DNA of 64,000 nucleotides from Flavobacterium ranwuense (GTDB lineage Bacteria; Bacteroidota; Bacteroidia; Flavobacteriales; Flavobacteriaceae): positions 85,612-149,611 of the forward strand of contig NZ_SMLH01000011.1 of assembly GCF_004349315.1 (NCBI RefSeq), read 5' to 3'. Both the position numbers and the translations under genes were made by a program. How positions within the stretch are numbered: position 1 is the stretch's first letter; each line of letters begins with the position of its first letter. Shown one piece after another: positions 15,876 to 24,757 of the stretch. The notes under the pieces are model-generated. The model did no database searches. It was not told where the DNA came from and saw only the letters and a program-made list of their open reading frames with translations.

Positions 15876-18143
15876 ATGAAAAACAGTCGCTTCAGAGTCA
15901 TGCTATATTTGGCTTTATTATTAGGGTTTACGTCTATTTGGGCGCAACAAACCCCTGCAAATGTATCAAGTAACCCAATCTCAAATTATGATTATCATGA
16001 TGCTTTTGCCCCATTTTTTTATTCAAAAAATGGAACAAGTACTCGTTCAGCAAGTGGGCAACCAGGGGCTGAATATTGGCAAAACAGAGCCGATTATCAA
16101 TTGACGGCAAAATTGGATGAAAAAAAGAACGAAATTTCCGGAACAGGAATCATCACCTATACGAACAACAGCCCAGATAAATTGGCTTTTGTTTGGATGA
16201 ATTTAGACCAAAATTTATTTAAAGCGGATTCCCGTGGAAATGCGGTTGTTCCTTTGACAGGAAGCCGAAATGGGGCTCAAGGCCAAATTTTTGACGGTGG
16301 ACATAAAATAAAATCAGTTAAAGTAATTGCTACTGTAAAAGGAAAATCTACTGAGGTTGAAGCTAAGTATGTAATTAAGGATACCAGAATGCAGGTTTTT
16401 ATTCCTGATGGATTGAGACCGAAAGGTGGTTCTGTTAAAATCAAAATTGACTTTTCTTTTATAGCTCCTTTTGAAGGTTCTGATAGAATGGGAGTTTTAG
16501 AAACTAAAAACGGAAAAATTTTCACCATAGCGCAGTGGTATCCACGTATGTGTGTGTATGATGATGTAAGAGGCTGGAATACTAATCCGTATTTAGGAGC
16601 TTCGGAATTTTACTTGGAATACGGTGATTTTGATGTGAGCATTACAGCGCCATCCAATCATATTGTAGTAGGTTCAGGAGAATTACTAAATCCTACAGTG
16701 GTTTATTCTACTGTGGAGCAAAATAGATTGGCTCAGGCAAAACAAAGTGATAAAACAGTTTTTATCCGTACTGCTGCCGAAGTTGCAAATGCATCAAAAA
16801 CAGTTACTGCAACTACTAAAACGTGGAATTATAAAATTAAAAATGCCCGTGATTTTTCTTGGTCATCTTCAGCAGCATTTATTTTAGACGCTGCAAAAAT
16901 AAATTTGCCTAGCGGAAAAAAATCATTGGCTATTTCTGTTTATCCTGTGGAAAGTGCCGGTGAAGCAGCTTGGGGACGTTCGACAGAATATACGAAAGCG
17001 TCAATTGAAAATTATTCTAAAAGATGGTTAGAATATCCTTATCCAGCGGCTACAAATGTTGCCGGAAACGAAGGTGGAATGGAATATCCAGGGATTGTTT
17101 TTTGTAGTTGGGAATCAAAAGGGGAAGATTTATGGGGCGTTACAGATCACGAATTTGGACACATTTGGTTTCCTATGATTGTTGGGTCAAACGAAAGAAT
17201 GTTTGCTTGGATGGATGAAGGTTTTAATACTTTTATTAATTCATTGAGTTCTGTTGATTTTAATAATGGCGAATACAAAGATAAACCAGCTGATATGCAC
17301 CAAAGAGCTGAAGTGTATACGAGTCCAAATCTTGAAACTATAATGAGTTCGCCTGATAATATGAAGGAAGCTAATATTGGTCTTTTAGCGTATTCAAAAC
17401 CAAGTTCAGGATTAGTGATTTTGCGTGAACAAGTTCTTGGACCAGAGCGTTTTGATTTAGCTTTGCGAACGTATGTAGAACGTTGGGCTTACAAACATCC
17501 ACAACCGGATGACTTTTTCAGAACGATTGAAAATGTTGCAGGAGAAGATCTGAGTTGGTTTTGGAGAGGTTGGTTCCAATACAACTGGCGTTTAGATCAA
17601 GGAATTAATTCGATAAAGTACGTGAAAAACGATCCAAAACAAGGAGTTGTAATTTCGATTGAAAACTTCGAAAAAATGGCAATGCCTGTAACGTTAGATA
17701 TAAAAACCAAAAGCGGAAAAGTAAGTCGTGTTAAATTGCCGGTTGAAGTTTGGCAAAGAAATGTTGACTGGTCATTCAAACATAATTCTACTGAAGAAAT
17801 CGAAAGTATTACTCTTGACCCGGATCATGCTTTGCCAGATAGTAATAAAGAAAATAATACTTGGACATCTGCCAATGGAATGATTGATGTTGACATTATC
17901 TTAGATGAATATTTAGGAACCTATTCTAATAAAAATGCTCCAATAAAAATTGTGTTTTCAGAGAAGAATAATGCTTTAAATGTTGCCATAACGAATTATC
18001 CATCATTTACTGTTGAACGTATTGAGAAAGATACTTTTAAGTCTAAACAAGCAGGAATTACATTTCAATTTAATGAAAGTAAAACTGGATTAGACATGAT
18101 TTTGAGTGACGGGCAGAAAATACCGTTTACAAAAGACAAATAG
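15876..18143 (+). CDS. Secreted M1 family metallopeptidase
   Basis: Zinc aminopeptidase of 755 residues. Signal peptide to about residue 24 ([14 protein letters not shown]). The zinc site is HEFGH at about 425-429 with the third ligand in WMDEGFNTF about 18 residues on. [10 protein letters not shown] corresponds to the GxMEN-type exopeptidase motif. The region after 550 is a beta-rich C-terminal domain; I see no T9SS sorting domain. Probably degrades peptides in the periplasm or outer-membrane space. A strong terminator follows. Confidence 0.92.
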   Translation: MKNSRFRVMLYLALLLGFTSIWAQQTPANVSSNPISNYDYHDAFAPFFYSKNGTSTRSASGQPGAEYWQNRADYQLTAKLDEKKNEISGTGIITYTNNSPDKLAFVWMNLDQNLFKADSRGNAVVPLTGSRNGAQGQIFDGGHKIKSVKVIATVKGKSTEVEAKYVIKDTRMQVFIPDGLRPKGGSVKIKIDFSFIAPFEGSDRMGVLETKNGKIFTIAQWYPRMCVYDDVRGWNTNPYLGASEFYLEYGDFDVSITAPSNHIVVGSGELLNPTVVYSTVEQNRLAQAKQSDKTVFIRTAAEVANASKTVTATTKTWNYKIKNARDFSWSSSAAFILDAAKINLPSGKKSLAISVYPVESAGEAAWGRSTEYTKASIENYSKRWLEYPYPAATNVAGNEGGMEYPGIVFCSWESKGEDLWGVTDHEFGHIWFPMIVGSNERMFAWMDEGFNTFINSLSSVDFNNGEYKDKPADMHQRAEVYTSPNLETIMSSPDNMKEANIGLLAYSKPSSGLVILREQVLGPERFDLALRTYVERWAYKHPQPDDFFRTIENVAGEDLSWFWRGWFQYNWRLDQGINSIKYVKNDPKQGVVISIENFEKMAMPVTLDIKTKSGKVSRVKLPVEVWQRNVDWSFKHNSTEEIESITLDPDHALPDSNKENNTWTSANGMIDVDIILDEYLGTYSNKNAPIKIVFSEKNNALNVAITNYPSFTVERIEKDTFKSKQAGITFQFNESKTGLDMILSDGQKIPFTKDK

Positions 18144-18164
18144 TATTTTGACATACTAAAAAAG

Positions 18165-18212
18165 AAAAGACTTGTAGTAATTAAATCTACAAGTCTTTTT
18201 TATTTTTTTTAT
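18165..18212 (+). terminator. Terminator after the M1 peptidase
   Basis: A 13-base stem (AAAAGACTTGTAG with CTACAAGTCTTTT) around a 9-base loop, T-rich on the plus strand, between convergent genes; it can also serve aguA. Confidence 0.9.
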
Positions 18213-18227
18213 TTTTCTGTTCTAAAT

Positions 18228-19268
18228 TTATGCTGGAATTTGCTGACTTAGGCAATGCAATGTTCCAAAACCCCAAATGAAATCAGTAGCGCTGATTCCG
18301 ATGATTTCTCTATCCGGAAAACACTCTGAAAGGATGTTTAACGCTTTTCTATCATTACTGTCGTTAAAAGTAGGAACCAAAACACAATTGTTCAAAATCA
18401 GGAAATTTGCATAACTCGCCGGCAATCGCAAGCCATCAAATTCCAAACGTTTTGGCATTGGTAAGACCACAATTATTGGTGATTTACCATTTTCCAGTTT
18501 GGCGTTTTGCAAGCGTTTTAAATTGTCTTGTAATGGTTTATAGTTATTATCTTTTGGATCTGTTTCTACAATAGTCACAATGGTATCTTCGTTTACAAAT
18601 CTGCATAAATCATCAATATGACCGTGTGTGTCATCGCCTTCAATTCCGTTACCTAACCAAATCACATTCGTAATCCCAAGATATTCCTTGAAAACCGCTT
18701 CGTAATCGGCTTTGGTGAAATTTGGATTCCGAACCTGAATATCAGGATGCATCAAGCATTCTTCAGAAGTTAGTAAAGTACCGCGTCCATTAGTGTCAAT
18801 CGCACCGCCTTCAACAATTACCGGTTTTCCTTTGTATAGTACTTGAGTAACAGGAATATTTAGAAATTCGCCCACTTTTGCAGGAACAAACTTGTCAAGC
18901 TGAATGTTTTTATATTTGGCCCAGCCATTAAAATTAAAGTTTAAGACTTCCCTTTTGGTTCCGTTTTTAACGATTATTGGGCCCGAATCACGCATCCAGC
19001 TTCTATTGGTTTTATGAATGATGTACGAAACATTTGTTAGCGCAACATGAGCTGTTTCCAGCATGACATTGACTTTCTCTTTTTGGTTTTCATCTGCAAC
19101 GATTAAATAGACTTGTTCGAAAGTAGCCACTTTTTTAATAAATTCTACAAAAGCCCATTGAATCGCTTCATATTTCCCCGGCCAGTCTTTCCCATTGTGA
19201 GGAAAACACAGTAAAATCCCTTGTTGCTTTTCCCATTCAGCAGGAAATCTTCTATTATTTGTAGTCAT
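18228..19268 (-). CDS. aguA: Agmatine deiminase
   Basis: Converts agmatine to N-carbamoylputrescine in polyamine synthesis. Protein of 346 residues in the peptidylarginine-deiminase-like fold: SWMRDSGPIIV, VIVEGGAIDTNGRGTLLTSE, GIEGDDTHGHIDDLCRFV with the catalytic His and Asp, and the nucleophilic Cys339 in FGTLHCLSQQ. The second enzyme of the pathway, aguB, lies 1.8 kb away at 21055, also on the minus strand, with one plus-strand gene between them. Confidence 0.94.
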   Translation of the reverse strand: MTTNNRRFPAEWEKQQGILLCFPHNGKDWPGKYEAIQWAFVEFIKKVATFEQVYLIVADENQKEKVNVMLETAHVALTNVSYIIHKTNRSWMRDSGPIIVKNGTKREVLNFNFNGWAKYKNIQLDKFVPAKVGEFLNIPVTQVLYKGKPVIVEGGAIDTNGRGTLLTSEECLMHPDIQVRNPNFTKADYEAVFKEYLGITNVIWLGNGIEGDDTHGHIDDLCRFVNEDTIVTIVETDPKDNNYKPLQDNLKRLQNAKLENGKSPIIVVLPMPKRLEFDGLRLPASYANFLILNNCVLVPTFNDSNDRKALNILSECFPDREIIGISATDFIWGFGTLHCLSQQIPA

Positions 19269-19293
19269 AAAGCGTTTCTAATTATAAAGACTG

Positions 19294-19301
19294 CAAATAT
19301 A
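19294..19301 (-). promoter_or_regulatory. -7 box for aguA
   Basis: TATATTTG on the minus strand, 25 bases before the aguA ATG; fits TAnnTTTG. Confidence 0.4.
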
Positions 19302-19405
19302 AACATTCAGTAGGATTTTAAAATAGTTAGCAACCATTCATTTTGGGTAACTCATAAATTTATAAGAATAGTTTTGGTAATGATTATATAATATTGAGTT
19401 AATTC

Positions 19406-19432
19406 TTGTCGGGTTTCAGCTAGTTATTTTTG
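19406..19432 (+). promoter_or_regulatory. Promoter of the choice-of-anchor I gene
   Basis: TTG (19406-19408), 16-base spacer and TATTTTTG (19425-19432). The -7 box overlaps an upstream in-frame start at 19430, supporting the ATG at 19454 as the true start. Confidence 0.5.
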
Positions 19433-19453
19433 AAAAAAATTAAAAATACAGTT

Positions 19454-20980
19454 ATGAAAAAGTATGGTATTACAATACTCGCGGCAATTATGGTATTGTC
19501 AAGTTGCGAAAATGACTCTAATAAAGAGGAATCTCCTGAGTTAGTTGTTAATGAAAATGCTGCAACTTTCAAAGAAATTGGTTCCATTACTATTGGTGGT
19601 GCCGGAGCAGCAGAAATAAGTGCGTATGATGAAGTTTCTAAAAAGTTATTTACCGTAAACAACAGTAATACAAATAGAATTGATATTATTGATTTATCTA
19701 ATCCATCTAGTCCAGTTTTTCTAACAAGTATCGATTTAACCCCATTTAATGGTGCTTCAAACAGTGTTGCAACATATAATGGAAAATTAGCAGTTGCATT
19801 AGAAGCAAAACCAAATAGACAAGATGCAGGAAAAGTGGTTGTTTTTGATACGGCTAATTACAGTCTGATCAAAGAAATTACGGTTGGTGCTTTACCGGAT
19901 ATGATTACTTTCTCACCTGACGGAAATTATATCATGACTGCTAATGAAGGAGAGCCAAATGATACCTATTCGATAGATCCGGATGGTTCCGTTTCTATTA
20001 TTGCGGTCAACAATAATTATGCGGTGACGACTTTAAATTTCGGAAGTTTTAGCAGTCAATTGAGTACACTGAAAACAAAAGGATTCAGAATTGCAAGTCC
20101 AACAAATAATTTTGCCTCTGATATTGAACCGGAATACATAACGATTTCTGCTGATTCAAAAACGGCTTGGGTGACTTTACAGGAAAACAACGGGGTGGCT
20201 AAAATTGATTTGGCAACTAAAACAATCACGAATGTATTTCCATTAGGCTACAAAGATTACAATCTTGCCGAAAATGCAATTGATATCAGTGATAAAGATG
20301 GTGGCGTTTTGATGAATACTTGGAAAGCGAAAGGAATGTTTCAACCGGATGCGATCACTAATTTCGAAATCAATAAAATCCCTTATTTTGTTACTGCAAA
20401 TGAAGGAGATGCTAGAGAATACAGTGCTTTTGTTGATGTAAAAAGAATCAGCAGTTCCTCTGTTCTTCTGGATCCAATAGCATTTCCAAATGCCGTAGCT
20501 TTAAAGGCCGAGGCTAGCATGGGAAGATTGAATATCAATACCAAAATGGGTGACACGGACGGTGATGGTGATTTTGACGAATTAGTTTCTTTTGGAGCCC
20601 GTTCTTTTTCAATTTGGAATGGAAATACAGGAGAAATGGTATTTGACAGTAAAAATGAATTAGACAAGAAAGCGCAAGAATTTGGTGTGTATGATGATAC
20701 AAGAAGTGATGATAAATCAGTAGAACCAGAATCAGTTGTGGTTACTAAAATGGGCGATAAAACGATTCTTTTTGTTGGATTAGAGCGAGTAGATGCGGTT
20801 ATGGTATATGATGTTACCAATCCTGCGGCCCCAAAATTTTTGCAGGCTTTCAAAACAGGAGATGCTCCAGAAGGATTGCTTTTTATTCCAGCTTCGAAAA
20901 GCCCTAACAAAAGAAGTTTAGTGGTGGTCAGCAGTGAAGGGGATGGTGTCGTTAAAATATTCCAGCCAGATTTGAATTAA
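19454..20980 (+). CDS. Choice-of-anchor I lipoprotein (beta-propeller)
   Basis: Lipoprotein of 508 residues: signal MKKYGITILAAIMVLSSC with lipobox Cys, then a long beta-propeller of the choice-of-anchor I family (relatives are often labelled alkaline-phosphatase-like). Visible repeats include IDIIDLSNPSSPVFL, VVVFDTANYSLIKEI, TFSPDGNYIMTANEGEPND and YFVTANEGDAREY; DTDGDGDFDEL is a likely calcium loop. Probably an outer-membrane or surface protein of unknown substrate. It lies between aguA and aguB but on the opposite strand, so a role with polyamines is not implied. Confidence 0.85.
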   Translation: MKKYGITILAAIMVLSSCENDSNKEESPELVVNENAATFKEIGSITIGGAGAAEISAYDEVSKKLFTVNNSNTNRIDIIDLSNPSSPVFLTSIDLTPFNGASNSVATYNGKLAVALEAKPNRQDAGKVVVFDTANYSLIKEITVGALPDMITFSPDGNYIMTANEGEPNDTYSIDPDGSVSIIAVNNNYAVTTLNFGSFSSQLSTLKTKGFRIASPTNNFASDIEPEYITISADSKTAWVTLQENNGVAKIDLATKTITNVFPLGYKDYNLAENAIDISDKDGGVLMNTWKAKGMFQPDAITNFEINKIPYFVTANEGDAREYSAFVDVKRISSSSVLLDPIAFPNAVALKAEASMGRLNINTKMGDTDGDGDFDELVSFGARSFSIWNGNTGEMVFDSKNELDKKAQEFGVYDDTRSDDKSVEPESVVVTKMGDKTILFVGLERVDAVMVYDVTNPAAPKFLQAFKTGDAPEGLLFIPASKSPNKRSLVVVSSEGDGVVKIFQPDLN

Positions 20981-20998
20981 GAGCTTATTTTTAAATAA

Positions 20999-21040
20999 AA
21001 ATCCCTGCTGAGAAATCATTCTAAGCAGGGATTTTTTTAT
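20999..21040. terminator. Bidirectional terminator between the anchor-I gene and aguB
   Basis: Stem AAATCCCTGCT with AGCAGGGATTT, loop 14 bases, seven T residues on the plus strand and an A-run on the other side; convergent stops at 20980 and 21055. Confidence 0.88.
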
Positions 21041-21054
21041 TATCGAAAGATGAT

Positions 21055-21942
21055 TTAGTCAATAGCTCTTTTTGTAATATCACCAAAAGCGTCAATTCTT
21101 CGGTCTCTAAAGAACGGCCAATTCTGACGTACATTTTCTTGTAAATCTAAATCCACTTCGGCAATCAGAATTTCTTCTTTATCGTGTGAGGCTTGCGCCA
21201 AAATTTCGCCTTGCGGACCCGCAATAAACGAAGATCCCCAAAACTGGATTCCCGCCGTATCAGGTAAGTATTGCTCTAAACCAATTCTATTTGCTGCTGC
21301 AACATAAACACCATTGGCAACTGCGTGGCCTTTCATTACACTCATCCAAGCGCCATGTTGGTTTGTACCATATTCATCTTTTTCTGCTGGATGCCAACCA
21401 ATTGCTGTTGGGTAAAATAACACTTCGGCTCCTTGTAAAGCAGTCAAACGAGCCGCTTCGGGATACCATTGATCCCAACAAATTAATGTTCCAATTTTTC
21501 CTTTTTGAGTTGGAATGGTTTTGAAACCTAAATCACCAGGCGTGAAATAGAATTTTTCATAAAAATGAGGATCATCAGGAATGTGCATTTTACGATACAA
21601 TCCTGCTTCCGAACCATCCGTATCAATGATGTACGCACTATTATGGTAAATTCCTGCCATTCTTTTTTCGAAGAAAGGAACAATAATCACTACGCCTAAT
21701 TCTTTTGCCAAAGCGCTAAAAGCAATAAACGAAGTACTGTACAATGGTTCTGCCAAAGCAAAATTATCTACATCTTCGCTTTGACAAAAATAATGACTGC
21801 TGTATAATTCGGGTAACGAAATCACCTCGGCACCAAGGTTGGCGGCATCACGAACCCAACTCAAACATTTTTTCAAGTTGTTTTCGGCAATATCATTAAG
21901 ATTCAATTGAATGACCGCTATTTTGTATTTCTTGTTTGGCAT
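21055..21942 (-). CDS. aguB: N-carbamoylputrescine amidase
   Basis: Carbon-nitrogen hydrolase of 295 residues that releases putrescine from N-carbamoylputrescine. The nitrilase triad is present: Glu in ISLPELYSSHYF, Lys in LYRKMHIPDDPHFYEKFYF and Cys in TLICWDQWYPEAARL. The context of aguA on the same strand fits the agmatine route. A TTG-start extension to 21963 is rejected because it sits in the -7 box TATTTTTG at 21961-21968. Confidence 0.93.
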   Translation of the reverse strand: MPNKKYKIAVIQLNLNDIAENNLKKCLSWVRDAANLGAEVISLPELYSSHYFCQSEDVDNFALAEPLYSTSFIAFSALAKELGVVIIVPFFEKRMAGIYHNSAYIIDTDGSEAGLYRKMHIPDDPHFYEKFYFTPGDLGFKTIPTQKGKIGTLICWDQWYPEAARLTALQGAEVLFYPTAIGWHPAEKDEYGTNQHGAWMSVMKGHAVANGVYVAAANRIGLEQYLPDTAGIQFWGSSFIAGPQGEILAQASHDKEEILIAEVDLDLQENVRQNWPFFRDRRIDAFGDITKRAID

Positions 21943-21960
21943 GACTAAAAATTTAGACTG

Positions 21961-21968
21961 CAAAAATA
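21961..21968 (-). promoter_or_regulatory. -7 box for aguB
   Basis: TATTTTTG on the minus strand, 18 bases before the aguB ATG. Confidence 0.4.
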
Positions 21969-22004
21969 GTGAATTTTATAAAGAGTAGAAAATAGGGGTA
22001 CTGT

Positions 22005-22038
22005 GTTTTTTAGGTTTTAAATAGTCTTTGGAAATATT
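22005..22038 (+). repeat. Direct repeat, first copy (GGTTTTAAATAGT word)
   Basis: TTTTTTAGGTTTTAAATAGT followed by CTTTGGAAATATT. The second copy, in the same orientation, is at 23106-23141 and differs at a few positions. The pair flanks the genes at 22255 and 22611. Confidence 0.6.
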
Positions 22039-22167
22039 GTTTTAAGAACTTCAATGAAGATGAGAGAAGTGATCTAAAGGGTATAGAGAATAATTGCCGA
22101 TACTAGCAATACTTTGAGCAGGAGAAAAATTAATATAAAATTGGCATTAACAAAGTCAAGGTGGTTT

Positions 22168-22175
22168 TATTTTTG
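22168..22175 (+). promoter_or_regulatory. -7 box for the gene at 22255
   Basis: TATTTTTG, perfect TAnnTTTG, about 80 bases before the ATG; a TTG lies 24 bases upstream, longer than ideal. Confidence 0.4.
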
Positions 22176-22254
22176 TATGGAGTATTACAGCTAATAAAAC
22201 GGGTTCAGTTTTACTACAATAGTGTAACTTATAATTAATTAAATTTTTACAATT

Positions 22255-22536
22255 ATGACAGAAGAATTCAAAATCATCGATAAAAAAGACATCGCTCTTC
22301 TTAAATTTCCTGCAACAGATGTTCTTGACGATGTGGAGGAAATAAAAACTCGGATAAGCGATATCAATAGGGCTTTGTCATTGGGTAATTTAGAGCATTC
22401 AAAAATTAAAATTTTCTTTGAAGATGACGAATCCAAAAAAATAGTAGATACTACGGTTTGGGGAGTTACAGACAAAAATGTTATGCTAAAGCAAGGTGTG
22501 ATGATTCCAATTCACAGGATATATAAGTTGTTTTAG
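22255..22536 (+). CDS. Conserved-looking small hypothetical protein
   Basis: Acidic and basic residues alternate in this 93-residue protein, with no signal peptide or membrane helix. It shows a helix-rich middle (VLDDVEEIKTRISDINRAL) followed by a beta-rich end (KIKIFFEDDE, TTVWGVTDKNVMLKQ, IPIHRIYKLF). I do not recognise a family. Coding is supported by clean codon use, a -7 box upstream and an isolated position. It stands in the repeat-rich 22-24.6 kb stretch, after a TATTACAGCTAA word at 22183-22194. Confidence 0.7.
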   Translation: MTEEFKIIDKKDIALLKFPATDVLDDVEEIKTRISDINRALSLGNLEHSKIKIFFEDDESKKIVDTTVWGVTDKNVMLKQGVMIPIHRIYKLF

Positions 22537-22610
22537 TGTAGTATTCTTTAATTATTTGGAATGGTTCTTTTCACAATTAGCGGTATCGCTAAGAGTTGTT
22601 TTTTTACGGA

Positions 22611-23015
22611 TTATTTATCCATTTTATTTGCCGAGCCAATTAGGGTAACATCTACAAGTTCCAGAGATTTAACCATATCTTTAACAGTCTCCTTGTATTT
22701 CTTAAAATGAGTAGTTTCTATGTGTGATTTGTATGCCGTTGTATCAGCATATATTTCAAGTATTGTGATGTGTGATGGTTCGGTTTTGTCCGCAACGGCG
22801 TAATAAGTTAACACTCCTGGCTCAAGACGAACTGCAGTAGTCATTTGTTCTTTTAACGCAATAGTATACTTGTCCAATTGCAATGGATCAACTTTAATTT
22901 TTGCCAATCTTACCATTTGAATTTTTTCCTGAGCCACAGTATTTGTACTAAAGGAAAGTATAAATAAAGTGACTATTGCAGTCAGCAATTTATGGGTTGG
23001 TTTAAATATTTTCAT
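22611..23015 (-). CDS. Exported ABM-domain (quinol monooxygenase-like) protein
   Basis: Protein of 134 residues. An N-terminal signal (LLTAIVTLFILSFSTNTVAQ) precedes one antibiotic-biosynthesis-monooxygenase fold: MVRLAKIKVDPLQLDKYTIAL, EPGVLTYYAVADKTEPSHITILEIYAD, YKSHIETTHFKKYKETVKDMV. Such dimeric alpha/beta barrels oxidise quinols or bind small ligands; this one is periplasmic by its signal. Activity cannot be assigned. It is surrounded by repeats. Confidence 0.82.
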   Translation of the reverse strand: MKIFKPTHKLLTAIVTLFILSFSTNTVAQEKIQMVRLAKIKVDPLQLDKYTIALKEQMTTAVRLEPGVLTYYAVADKTEPSHITILEIYADTTAYKSHIETTHFKKYKETVKDMVKSLELVDVTLIGSANKMDK

Positions 23016-23103
23016 ATTTATTGTATTGAAGTTTAAATTATAATAGTCAAGAGTCTTTTTTGATATTTGTCAATAAGTTGTTTGCTTATGTTCGAGTTCA
23101 CGA

Positions 23104-23233
23104 GCGGTTTTTAGGTTTTAAATAGTTTGAGGATATTTCTTATTTTGATTTTCTCATGACGACTCCGAAGTCAGGAGACTTCGTAGAGCGGGTGTTTCAT
23201 TGTTCGTGCTACGCACGCAACGAAACTCTAACT
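23104..23233. repeat. Composite repeat block with nested inverted repeats
   Basis: Starts with the direct repeat copy GGTTTTTAGGTTTTAAATAG (23106-23125), then a hairpin around CGAAGTC...GACTTCG and a second imperfect hairpin GTTTCATTGTTCGTGC / GCACGCAACGAAAC. It ends against the GTTAGCTGTAGTGC core at 23234. GC content is visibly higher than the surroundings. No ORF of note. Looks like a structured mobile or recombination element. Confidence 0.65.
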
Positions 23234-23247
23234 GTTAGCTGTAGTGC
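23234..23247. repeat. Cassette-boundary core repeat 1 (GTTAGCTGTAGTGC)
   Basis: Core GTTAGCTGTAGTGC, 4 bases beyond the stop of the DUF4468-like gene. Same word as 23804-23816 and the inverse of 24561-24574. Confidence 0.7.
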
Positions 23248-23251
23248 TTTT

Positions 23252-23749
23252 TCACCAATCGTTTTTCTTGCTTGCATTTTGTAGAATATATTTTTTCAAA
23301 CTATCAATTGAAGTTTTTATATCTTTTTCAGTTGATTTAAAGATTGATTTTTTAAATCCTAAATTTTTACTTTCAAAATCCATACTTCCTGAACCTGTAC
23401 TATAATAACTGAAGTTAGAATAAGTATAACGCATTTTTCCATCTTTAAAATCTAAAACTAAAGTGTGAGAAATAAAGCCCTCTTTCATAAACAGTGTTGA
23501 ACTGAAATTACCTTTGACAATTATTTTTAAACTTTCTTTATCTGCTAATTGAATAACGTCTTTGGCCGATTTATAATTTAGGCTAATCCATTCTTTAGCT
23601 CGAGTAAAAATCACTTCACCTTTTAAACTATCAAGCTTAACTATTTCACTAGCTTCATATTTTTGAGAAATACTGTCTTTTTTAATGTTTTGTCCAAATG
23701 TGTTTATTGAGAAAAGAGTAAATAAACATAAAGTAAATAATTGTTTCAT
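23252..23749 (-). CDS. Exported DUF4468-like protein
   Basis: Protein of 165 residues with signal peptide MKQLFTLCLFTLFSINTFG. The body, EIVKLDSLKGEVIFTRAKEWI, YKSAKDVIQLADKESLKIIVKG, and HTLVLDFKDGKMRYTYSNFSYY (each read as consecutive segments), fits the DUF4468 (TBP-like fold) family common in Bacteroidota. Function unknown. It is boxed by copies of the TTAGCTGTAGTGC / ATTACAGCTGAC repeat, with only a few bases between stop codon and repeat, as in a gene cassette. Confidence 0.8.
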   Translation of the reverse strand: MKQLFTLCLFTLFSINTFGQNIKKDSISQKYEASEIVKLDSLKGEVIFTRAKEWISLNYKSAKDVIQLADKESLKIIVKGNFSSTLFMKEGFISHTLVLDFKDGKMRYTYSNFSYYSTGSGSMDFESKNLGFKKSIFKSTEKDIKTSIDSLKKYILQNASKKNDW

Positions 23750-23785
23750 AATGATTTTTTAGATTTCTTTTTTTTCTGCATTGTC

Positions 23786-23816
23786 ATTACAGCTGACTTA
23801 GTTTTAGCTGTAGTGC
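23786..23816. repeat. Cassette-junction repeat (both core halves)
   Basis: ATTACAGCTGAC (23786-23797), a 6-base spacer, then TTAGCTGTAGTGC (23804-23816). The halves are inverted copies of one word and lie between the two boxed genes; the next stop codon ends 3 bases away at 23819. Confidence 0.75.
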
Positions 23817-23818
23817 TT

Positions 23819-24532
23819 TTATGTTTGTAGTGAGTTGAAAAATTTAATAGTATTTTCAATCTTTATTTCAACATCATCGTTTATTTCCTTGTTATGCTTG
23901 CTAAATGCTTTTCTAATATCTTCTGGATTTTTTATAAGTTGATATATTGTCCAATCCATAGCTAACTCTTCTTTTTCTGAACCATCTTTTTGTGGAACAT
24001 TATATTTAGTGATTATTGGATTTTTTTTATTATTAATCAAGTGATTTACTAAATCTTCATTCTCTTTTGGTACTATATCAAAACATTCTTTATCGACAAT
24101 TCCGCCAGCCCATTGTTGTTTAGATTCTAAATTATAAGCTTTAGTTAAACCTTTTCCAACGATTGTAGTTCCTCTTTTATTTTCTACAGAAACAGGACCA
24201 AAAGATAGTGCTCCTCGAATTGGGATTCCATCTGCGAGGCAACTTCCAATCAACATTCTGCAATATGAAATTATATATAAAAGCCCTCTTTGAGTTAAAG
24301 TGTCTTGAATAAAAATTATACTATCAGAGATAACATAGATTTGAATTTTTAATGTTTCTAACTCTTCTCGTGGAGTTATCATACCTAAAAACAAATTAGT
24401 AGCTTCTTCTGCATTTTCTAAACTGTCATATAATCCAAACTGGTAGGCTTCCATTAATTCTTCGTGAGAATTTTTTTCTACCATATTCTTGAAACCTAAA
24501 ATATCAAAAAAAGCAACGAAAGAATTTTTCAT
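23819..24532 (-). CDS. Nucleotidyl-cyclase-like hypothetical protein
   Basis: Cytoplasmic protein of 237 residues. The pattern SFVAFFDILGFKNMVEK near the N-terminus and IQIYVISDSIIFIQD about 65 residues later place two acidic residues as in class III nucleotidyl cyclase folds, with PIRGALSFGPVSVE after them. The enzymatic identity is unproven and the dimer-completing residues cannot be judged. A longer start at 24553 is possible but adds residues before the conserved FFDILGF. Boxed by the cassette-like repeat on both sides. Confidence 0.72.
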   Translation of the reverse strand: MKNSFVAFFDILGFKNMVEKNSHEELMEAYQFGLYDSLENAEEATNLFLGMITPREELETLKIQIYVISDSIIFIQDTLTQRGLLYIISYCRMLIGSCLADGIPIRGALSFGPVSVENKRGTTIVGKGLTKAYNLESKQQWAGGIVDKECFDIVPKENEDLVNHLINNKKNPIITKYNVPQKDGSEKEELAMDWTIYQLIKNPEDIRKAFSKHNKEINDDVEIKIENTIKFFNSLQT

Positions 24533-24560
24533 ATTGGTGTTTTTTAAGTGCAATTTTGAC

Positions 24561-24574
24561 GCATTACAGCTAAC
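24561..24574. repeat. Cassette-boundary core repeat 3 (GCATTACAGCTAAC)
   Basis: GCATTACAGCTAAC, the reverse complement (one mismatch) of the core at 23234-23247. It lies upstream of the cyclase-like gene and marks the far end of the two-gene array. Confidence 0.7.
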
Positions 24575-24757
24575 TTGTATATACCCGTTACAAAGTAGCG
24601 CTTATACACCCAATTTGGGATAGATTAGCGAAGGTTTGTTTCGCTTTATGTTCCTTCAAATATATTAAAATTTTCTTACAAATCGTTAAATGGGTTTTTT
24701 ATTAGCTGGATATTTTTTGTGCTTAATTGGATATATTTCTCTAAATTTAGAAATAGT
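24575..24757. other. Spacer without genes
   Basis: AT-rich spacer between the boxed genes and the DUF808 terminator. It begins with a somewhat richer block (CCCGTTACAAAGTAGCGC, 24584-24601) that may belong to the repeat at its left. No ORF of note. Confidence 0.4.

Noticed and set aside
23234..24574. A classical integron
   Set aside because: The repeat core does not match attC (no RYYYAAC / GTTRRRY pair) and no integrase gene is present in this window; reported only as cassette-like.
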